Under the pieces are notes generated by a model. That model made no database searches. It was not told the DNA's origin and was given only the letters and a program-made list of their open reading frames with translations. This document shows, piece by piece, positions 5,132 to 8,808 of a DNA stretch of 8,808 nucleotides; positions within the stretch are counted from its first letter, which is position 1, and each line of letters begins with the position of its first letter. Origin of the DNA: Pseudomonadota bacterium. GTDB taxonomy: Bacteria; Pseudomonadota; Alphaproteobacteria; Micropepsales; Micropepsaceae. Where the stretch lies: contig JANYBR010000059.1 in the NCBI GenBank assembly GCA_025360685.1, forward strand, positions 1 through 8,808, read 5' to 3'. Both the position numbers and the translations under genes were made by a program.

Positions 5132-6070
5132 ATGTCCGACGTCTCGGCGCGCTTCCGTGCGTTTCAAACGGAAATCCCCCACTGGGTGGATTTGCTGGCT
5201 CAGGTTCCGGCCAGAAACGTGCTGCGGCACGACACCATCCATCCTGCATTCCATGGCTGCATCGACTGGCACTCGGCCTGCCATGCGACGTGGGCGTTGC
5301 TGGCGCATCGGTCCGCGACGGGCAATGCGCGCTACGAGAGTTTGGTCGATGAAATCCTGATGCCTTCCAAGCTGGCGCTGGAGGCGGCCGATCTCGCTGC
5401 TCGGCCCCAGTTCGAAATGCCGTATGGCCGTGCCTGGTTCTTGAGGCTGGCACTCGAAGATCATCTCGTGACGGGATCGACACGCGTGCAATTCATGGCA
5501 CGCGACGTGGCTTCGTCACTCACGGCGCAATACCGTGCGAGGCCCGTAGATCCTTTTGGCCGTGAATACGCCAATCCCTGCTGGGCGCTGATCAACTTGC
5601 TGGACTACGCGGAAGTGGAGGGGCGGAACGATCTCACTTCCATGGTGCGTGAAACGGCGGCACGCATGTTACCTGCGATCGATCAGTTGCCTGGTGAACT
5701 TGAAGAAGAAGGCTGGCCCGACTTTATGGCTGTGACACCTACGTTTTGCGAACTCCTCGTCAGAACGGAAACGCTCGGGATCAACGCCTTGTTGGAGAAG
5801 GTGGGCCCTCGCCTGCGTAAGCTCAGACCGATCGCCATGCCCAAAAAGGCGCACCACTATGCGCTCAATTTCAGCCGAGGCTGGGCGTTGCTCGCGCTGG
5901 CACAGTCCGGCGGTGGGGACGACTTGCTGGCGCTGGCGCTCGACCACATTGAAGCCAATCTGCATCGACCGAGCTGGTGGAGAGGTGACTATCGCAGCGT
6001 CGGTCACTGGGTTCCGCAGTTTGGTATCTTTGCGCTCCAGCGCGCAATGCGGCAAGTTCCAGCAACATAG
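5132..6070 (+). CDS. DUF2891 family protein
   Basis: This 312-residue protein of unknown function is assigned to DUF2891 from recalled family signatures. The clearest is HPAFHGCIDWHSACHATW at 37-54. Others are MPYGRAWFLRLALE at 96-109, EYANPCWALINLLDYA at 145-160, and a C-terminal segment with GDYRSVGHWVPQFGIFAL at 285-302. Many His, Trp, Asp and Glu residues in these motifs suggest an active-site or ligand-binding cleft in a helical fold, but no reaction is known to me. There is no signal peptide or membrane helix, so it is probably cytoplasmic. Length is normal for a single-domain member. It starts 24 bases after the cold-shock gene and ends nine bases before the DUF192 gene, which suggests one transcript. 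The ribosome-binding site is weak (a GGA at about 5120), consistent with dependence on upstream translation. Confidence 0.82.
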   Translation: MSDVSARFRAFQTEIPHWVDLLAQVPARNVLRHDTIHPAFHGCIDWHSACHATWALLAHRSATGNARYESLVDEILMPSKLALEAADLAARPQFEMPYGRAWFLRLALEDHLVTGSTRVQFMARDVASSLTAQYRARPVDPFGREYANPCWALINLLDYAEVEGRNDLTSMVRETAARMLPAIDQLPGELEEEGWPDFMAVTPTFCELLVRTETLGINALLEKVGPRLRKLRPIAMPKKAHHYALNFSRGWALLALAQSGGGDDLLALALDHIEANLHRPSWWRGDYRSVGHWVPQFGIFALQRAMRQVPAT

Positions 6071-6079
6071 AGTGGGAAA

Positions 6080-6541
6080 ATGTTCATGCGTTCCGCACTG
6101 GCCGGCGTTCTTGCGCTCATCGTGCTGTCGGGATGTGCGCTCGCATCGCCTGCGCTTCCGATTGAGACTCTGACAATCGATACGCACAACGGTCCAAGGA
6201 CGTTCACGGTCGAAGTGGCCTCGGACTTCCAATCACAGCAGCGTGGTCTGATGTTCCGCAGCGAAATGGCGCCGGACGCAGGCATGCTATTCGATTTTCA
6301 CGACTCCATCATGCTCTCGTTCTGGATGAAGAACACGTTTCTGCCGCTCGACATGCTCTTCATCAGAGCGGATGGGACGATCTCGACGATCTCGCCGAAC
6401 GCGGTACCTTTGTCGAGCACATCAATCCCATCGGCCGAGCCTGTTCGCGCCGTGCTCGAGATCAATGGCGGACGCGCCCGCGACCTGGGCATTCTTCCAG
6501 GAGACCGGGTCCATGGCTCGATCTTCCAGGACAGCCACTAG
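6080..6541 (+). CDS. DUF192 family protein, probable lipoprotein
   Basis: The product has 153 residues. The N-terminus is a secretion signal: a hydrophobic stretch at 6-17 followed by L-S-G-C19, a good lipobox, so Cys19 is probably lipidated after cleavage. A signal-peptidase I cut after Ala-Leu-Ala22 is an alternative. The DUF192 domain follows, with RGLMFR at 55-60, MLFDF at 69-73, FWMKNTFLPLDMLFI at 81-95, and VLEINGGRARDLGILPGDRV at 125-144. These are the family's hallmark segments; the function is unknown, but members are commonly exported. It starts nine bases after the DUF2891 gene, so co-transcription is likely. An alternative ATG two codons on (6086) would give the same mature protein. 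No clear terminator was seen in the 59 bases before the tRNA-Pro gene, so transcription may continue into it. Confidence 0.88.
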   Translation: MFMRSALAGVLALIVLSGCALASPALPIETLTIDTHNGPRTFTVEVASDFQSQQRGLMFRSEMAPDAGMLFDFHDSIMLSFWMKNTFLPLDMLFIRADGTISTISPNAVPLSSTSIPSAEPVRAVLEINGGRARDLGILPGDRVHGSIFQDSH

Positions 6542-6600
6542 TCTGGGTTTCGAGGGTTCTTGCCGCCTGCGGCCGCGCCGTGTATCTGACCCCCGCCGGA

Positions 6601-6677
6601 CGGGGCGTAGCGCAGTCTGGTAGCGCATCTGCTTTGGGAGCAGAGGGTCGCGTGTTCAAATCACGCCGCCCCGACCA
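6601..6677 (+). tRNA. trnP: tRNA-Pro (anticodon UGG)
   Basis: This 77-base cloverleaf is complete. The acceptor stem CGGGGCG (6601-6607) pairs with CGCCCCG (6667-6673), followed by discriminator A and an encoded CCA (6675-6677). The D-stem is GCGC/GCGC. The anticodon stem TCTGC/GCAGA (6628-6632 and 6640-6644) encloses the loop TTTGGGA, giving anticodon TGG at 6635-6637. The T-stem is GCGTG/CACGC. It decodes CCA and, by wobble, other proline codons. Confidence 0.97.
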
Positions 6678-6684
6678 CCGGCCG

Positions 6685-6690
6685 AAGGAG
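6685..6690 (+). promoter_or_regulatory. Ribosome-binding site between tRNA-Pro and the complex I subunit gene
   Basis: AAGGAG lies eight bases after the tRNA CCA end and six before the ATG at 6697. It fixes the start of the complex I subunit and excludes a longer reading from 6580, which would run through the tRNA. Confidence 0.8.
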
Positions 6691-6696
6691 AGACTA

Positions 6697-7002
6697 ATGC
6701 TCGCGCGCATATACCGACCGGCAAGGAACGTCATGCAGTCCGGCAAGGCCCGGACGAAGCTTTGGCTGCTCGAATATGAACCGGAGAGCGCCCGCGAAAT
6801 CGATCCGCTGATGGGTTGGACGAGTTCGAGCGACATGCTGCAGCAGGTACAGCTCGAATTCGACACGGCGGAGGAGGCGGTTGCCTACGCAACCAGGCAC
6901 GCCATCGCGTATCAGGTGTTTGAACCCCACAGACCGGCGCCGAAGGCCAAAGCCTATGCCGACAATTTCAGGTTCGACCGCAAGGCTCCTTGGAGCCATT
7001 GA
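6697..7002 (+). CDS. NDUFS4-type accessory subunit of respiratory complex I
   Basis: This 101-residue protein matches the conserved 'ETC complex I subunit' family, the alphaproteobacterial homologue of mitochondrial NDUFS4 (18-kDa subunit). It is an accessory subunit on the peripheral arm of NADH:ubiquinone oxidoreductase, near the NADH-oxidising end. Visible family features are ARIYRPARNVMQSGKA at 3-18, WLLEYEPE at 23-30, DPLMGWTSSSDMLQQVQLEF at 36-55, EEAVAYATRH at 59-68, and the C-terminal YADNFRFDRKAPWSH at 87-101. Length is full for a bacterial member, with no targeting peptide. The gene begins 19 bases after tRNA-Pro and ends 37 bases before tRNA-Arg. I saw no promoter in the 19-base gap, so its mRNA is probably freed by tRNA processing from a common precursor (inference). 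The main nuo operon is not in the window. Confidence 0.93.
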   Translation: MLARIYRPARNVMQSGKARTKLWLLEYEPESAREIDPLMGWTSSSDMLQQVQLEFDTAEEAVAYATRHAIAYQVFEPHRPAPKAKAYADNFRFDRKAPWSH

Positions 7003-7039
7003 CGGGCGCGTGACAAAGTAGCCGAAGAGTCGTGCGACC

Positions 7040-7116
7040 GACCCCGTAGCTCAACCGGATAGAGCACCTGCCTTCTAAGCAGGATGTTGCGTGTTCGAGT
7101 CACGCCGGGGTCGCCA
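7040..7116 (+). tRNA. trnR: tRNA-Arg (anticodon UCU)
   Basis: This complete 77-base cloverleaf has acceptor stem GACCCCG (7040-7046) pairing with CGGGGTC (7106-7112), discriminator G and encoded CCA (7114-7116). The anticodon stem CCTGC/GCAGG encloses the loop CTTCTAA, with anticodon TCT at 7074-7076. The T-stem is GCGTG/CACGC. It reads AGA and possibly AGG, rare arginine codons in GC-rich genomes. Its 3' end lies 27 bases from the stop of the convergent crotonase gene; no integrated element is visible beside it. Confidence 0.97.
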
Positions 7117-7143
7117 CTCATTCGCAGGACCGCTGCATTCTGG

Positions 7144-7962
7144 CTAACGCCCATCGAACTTTGGCTCGCGTTTGGCGAAAAACGCGGCGACGCCTTCGCG
7201 CACGTCCTGGCTGGGATTGGCGATCATCACCGAGAGCGCTGCATCGTCGAGCGAGTTCTCGAGCGAAGAGTCCATGCCCTTGCGCATCATGTTCTTGGCC
7301 AGGCGGACTGCGAGGGGAGCGCGCATGGCGATTGCGCGAGCAAAGACGAGCGTGTGTGAAGTCAGTTCTGCCGCTGGAACGACTTCGGTAACCAGGCCAA
7401 GCCGTAGAGCCTCGGCTGCTGGATATACCTCGTGCAGCAGCGTCATCTTCAACGCACGATCGAGGCCCATGGCGCGCGGGAACAACCAGGCGCCTCCCTC
7501 ATCGGGCAGCAAGCCGAACTTGCCGGACGTGTCCCCGAGCTTGGCCGTGTCGGCAGCAATGCGAAAATCGCAGGCACAGGCAAGGGCGAGGCCGCCGGCG
7601 ACCGCAGGGCCGTTGATCATCGCGATGACCGGCTTGTCCATGCGGTGCAGGGCGGTGATGACGCGGTGCATTCCGACGCGCATTTCCTGTCCGTGACCCA
7701 TCTGTTTGGTCCGGTACACCGGCCGCTCAGTCGCGTTGCCGCCACCTCCGCTGACGTCCCCTCCAGAGCAGAATCCCCTGCCGGCGCCCGTAATCACGAG
7801 GCAGCGCAGATCGTCGTCTTCCATGTATTGGTGCAACGCGGTGACAATCTCGTCGCACATCGGATTTGTATAGGCATTCATGTGCTTGGGCCGGTTCAAG
7901 GTGATCTGGCCGATGGCAGGTTCAATCGTTTCGAACAGGATGGAGCGGAAAGTGTCGGTCAT
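7144..7962 (-). CDS. Crotonase-superfamily protein, PaaG-like (enoyl-CoA hydratase/isomerase family)
   Basis: This 272-residue protein has the full crotonase fold length. Oxyanion-hole segments are GRGFCSGGDV at 61-70 and GPAVAGGLALA at 118-128, so it should bind an acyl-CoA thioester and stabilise an enolate. Neither classical hydratase glutamate is present: the positions matching rat Glu144 and Glu164 are Ala126 and Ser146. Instead there is LLPDEGGAWLFPR at 151-163, like the PDxGGxWLLPR segment of PaaG-type ring-opened or epoxide-CoA isomerases, with Asp154 and Glu155 as candidate acid/base residues. An isomerase is therefore likelier than a simple hydratase (inference). After position 70 comes a Gly-rich loop (SGGGGN). 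GGGAG at 7969-7973 (minus strand), six bases before the ATG, supports the start. It diverges from a second crotonase gene across 103 bases. It could serve degradation of fatty, aromatic or alicyclic acids. Confidence 0.88.
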   Translation of the reverse strand: MTDTFRSILFETIEPAIGQITLNRPKHMNAYTNPMCDEIVTALHQYMEDDDLRCLVITGAGRGFCSGGDVSGGGGNATERPVYRTKQMGHGQEMRVGMHRVITALHRMDKPVIAMINGPAVAGGLALACACDFRIAADTAKLGDTSGKFGLLPDEGGAWLFPRAMGLDRALKMTLLHEVYPAAEALRLGLVTEVVPAAELTSHTLVFARAIAMRAPLAVRLAKNMMRKGMDSSLENSLDDAALSVMIANPSQDVREGVAAFFAKREPKFDGR

Positions 7963-8065
7963 GCAGGTCTCCCGTCACGCTTGAAGCGGCGCCCAAATAT
8001 GGGAACATGCAGCGACGCCCAGTGCAATAAGCCGAACGGCTTCAATCGGGCAGGTGGAGGAAACA
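7963..8065. promoter_or_regulatory. Divergent control region of the two crotonase genes, with palindromes
   Basis: The region contains a perfect 14-base palindrome AAGCCGAACGGCTT at 8029-8042 and a 5-1-5 palindrome CGCTTGAAGCG at 7978-7988. TTGAAGC (7981-7987) also recurs inverted as GCTTCAA at 8039-8045. Such sites between divergent acyl-CoA genes could be operators for a TetR- or MarR-type regulator, but no regulator gene is in the window. No convincing -35/-10 pair was recognised on either strand. Confidence 0.35.
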
Positions 8066-8808
8066 ATGAGCAACTATCGCGACATTCTCTACGCAGTGCA
8101 GGATCGCATTGCGACGATTACGCTCAATCGGCCCGACAGGCTGAATGCCTATACGGACAGCATGGCTGCGAGCATCCGCGTTGCCATGGCCGACGCGGCA
8201 CGCGATACCGCGGTGCGCGTCGTGGTTCTGACTGGTGCAGGGCGCGGCTTCTGCGCCGGAGCCGATATGGACCTGTTGCAAGGCATCCAACAAGCCGGTT
8301 CCGAGCGCCAGGCGTCGCGTGGCGACGGCGAGGTCGGCGACGCATTCGACTCCAAGTACGGTCCGAAGCTCGACGACGAATTCGCCGACATGCGCCGCTT
8401 CGCATACTTCATGCGTACGAAGAAACCGATCATTGCCGCCATCAATGGACCAGCTGCCGGAATCGGCTTGATCATGACGCTGTATGCGGACATGCGTTTC
8501 GTCAGCGACAAGGCCGTTCTGACGACATCATTCGCACAACGCGGATTGATCGCCGAGCACGGAATTTCCTGGCTGCTGCCGCGTCTCATCGGTCCGGCGA
8601 ACACATTGGATATTCTTCTCTCGGCGAGAAAATTTTCACCGACCGAGGCCAAGGAGATGGGGTTGGTCAACAAGGTGTTCCAGTCTGAAACGTTCATGGA
8701 TAATGTGATGGCCTATGCGCGCCTGCTGGCGGACACCGTGTCGCCGCGCTCGATGGCCGTGATGAAAGCGCAAGTGTGGAAGTCATACTTCCAGGACTTC
8801 GGCGAGGC
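8066..8808 (+). CDS. Crotonase-superfamily protein (enoyl-CoA hydratase/isomerase-like), cut by the window edge
   Basis: The first 247 codons are present and the 3' end lies outside the window. GGAGG at 8056-8060, five bases before the ATG, supports the start. Crotonase features are TLNRPDRLNAYT at 19-30, the oxyanion-hole segment GRGFCAGADM at 59-68, and NGPAAGIGL at 127-135. The positions matching the hydratase glutamates are Ile136 and Phe156, so both are missing, as in the divergent neighbour. A single glutamate in RGLIAEHGISWLLPR (159-173) sits where isomerase-type members keep an acidic residue and is the likely acid/base. An insertion-like charged stretch (about 80-107) follows the first oxyanion motif. 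The reaction is unknown; an isomerase, hydrolase or atypical hydratase acting on an acyl-CoA is expected. It and the divergent gene are paralogues with similar N-termini, probably controlled together. Confidence 0.88.
   Translation, partial: MSNYRDILYAVQDRIATITLNRPDRLNAYTDSMAASIRVAMADAARDTAVRVVVLTGAGRGFCAGADMDLLQGIQQAGSERQASRGDGEVGDAFDSKYGPKLDDEFADMRRFAYFMRTKKPIIAAINGPAAGIGLIMTLYADMRFVSDKAVLTTSFAQRGLIAEHGISWLLPRLIGPANTLDILLSARKFSPTEAKEMGLVNKVFQSETFMDNVMAYARLLADTVSPRSMAVMKAQVWKSYFQDFGE

Noticed and set aside
6542..6600. Possible terminator after the DUF192 gene around the GCGGCCGC palindrome
   Set aside because: No stable long stem followed by a T-run is present; it is only a GC-rich stretch.
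6580..6696. Longer N-terminus for the complex I subunit starting at 6580
   Set aside because: It would be translated through tRNA-Pro; the ATG at 6697 has a good ribosome-binding site and matches the family start.
7040..7143. tRNA-Arg as a possible attachment site for an integrated element
   Set aside because: No integrase gene, direct repeat of the tRNA 3' end or mobile gene was seen nearby.
7432..8688. Plus-strand open frame of 418 codons spanning both crotonase genes
   Set aside because: It is antisense to one crotonase and out of frame with the other, crosses their intergenic region, and has no family features; a GC-rich artefact.

Overview
The window looks like chromosomal DNA of an alphaproteobacterium, most likely order Hyphomicrobiales and perhaps the Bradyrhizobium/Rhodopseudomonas branch. 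The signs are a GC-rich sequence, an NDUFS4-type accessory subunit of respiratory complex I (typical of alphaproteobacteria and mitochondria), a two-domain cold-shock protein, and a CO-dehydrogenase-like gene set of the kind common in that order. The taxonomic placement is inferred from gene types; no database was searched.

Layout from left to right. (1) 197-1156, plus strand: a secreted calcium-binding protein with six EF-hand loops, built by an internal duplication. (2) 1153-3450, minus strand: a tightly overlapping operon read right to left, with a [2Fe-2S] small subunit, an FAD medium subunit, and an XdhC-type molybdenum-cofactor maturation factor split over two genes. The molybdenum-binding large subunit is absent. 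(3) 3549-3863, plus strand: a small 4-oxalocrotonate tautomerase-like protein with a basic tail; its 3' end overlaps, tail to tail, (4) 3814-4410, minus strand: a CoxG-family protein with a C-terminal membrane anchor. (5) 4571-6541, plus strand: a probable operon of a tandem cold-shock-domain protein, a DUF2891 protein and a DUF192 probable lipoprotein. (6) 6601-7116, plus strand: tRNA-Pro(UGG), the NDUFS4-type gene and tRNA-Arg(UCU), closely packed. (7) 7144 to the right edge: two divergent crotonase-superfamily (enoyl-CoA hydratase/isomerase-like) genes sharing a 103-bp intergenic region; the second is cut by the window edge.

Working together: the minus-strand operon should make the electron-transfer subunits of a xanthine-oxidase-family molybdenum hydroxylase plus its cofactor-loading factor, and CoxG could attach such an enzyme to the membrane. 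The catalytic subunit must be encoded elsewhere or be lost. The cold-shock operon and the tRNA/complex I group look like housekeeping genes, and the crotonases point to acyl-CoA breakdown. I saw no CRISPR array, insertion sequence, phage gene or rRNA. I found no clearly novel multi-gene system. The points most worth checking are the missing large subunit, the split XdhC, the antisense overlap of the tautomerase tail with the CoxG anchor, a hairpin covering the likely ribosome-binding region of the cold-shock gene, and two crotonases that lack both classical hydratase glutamates.
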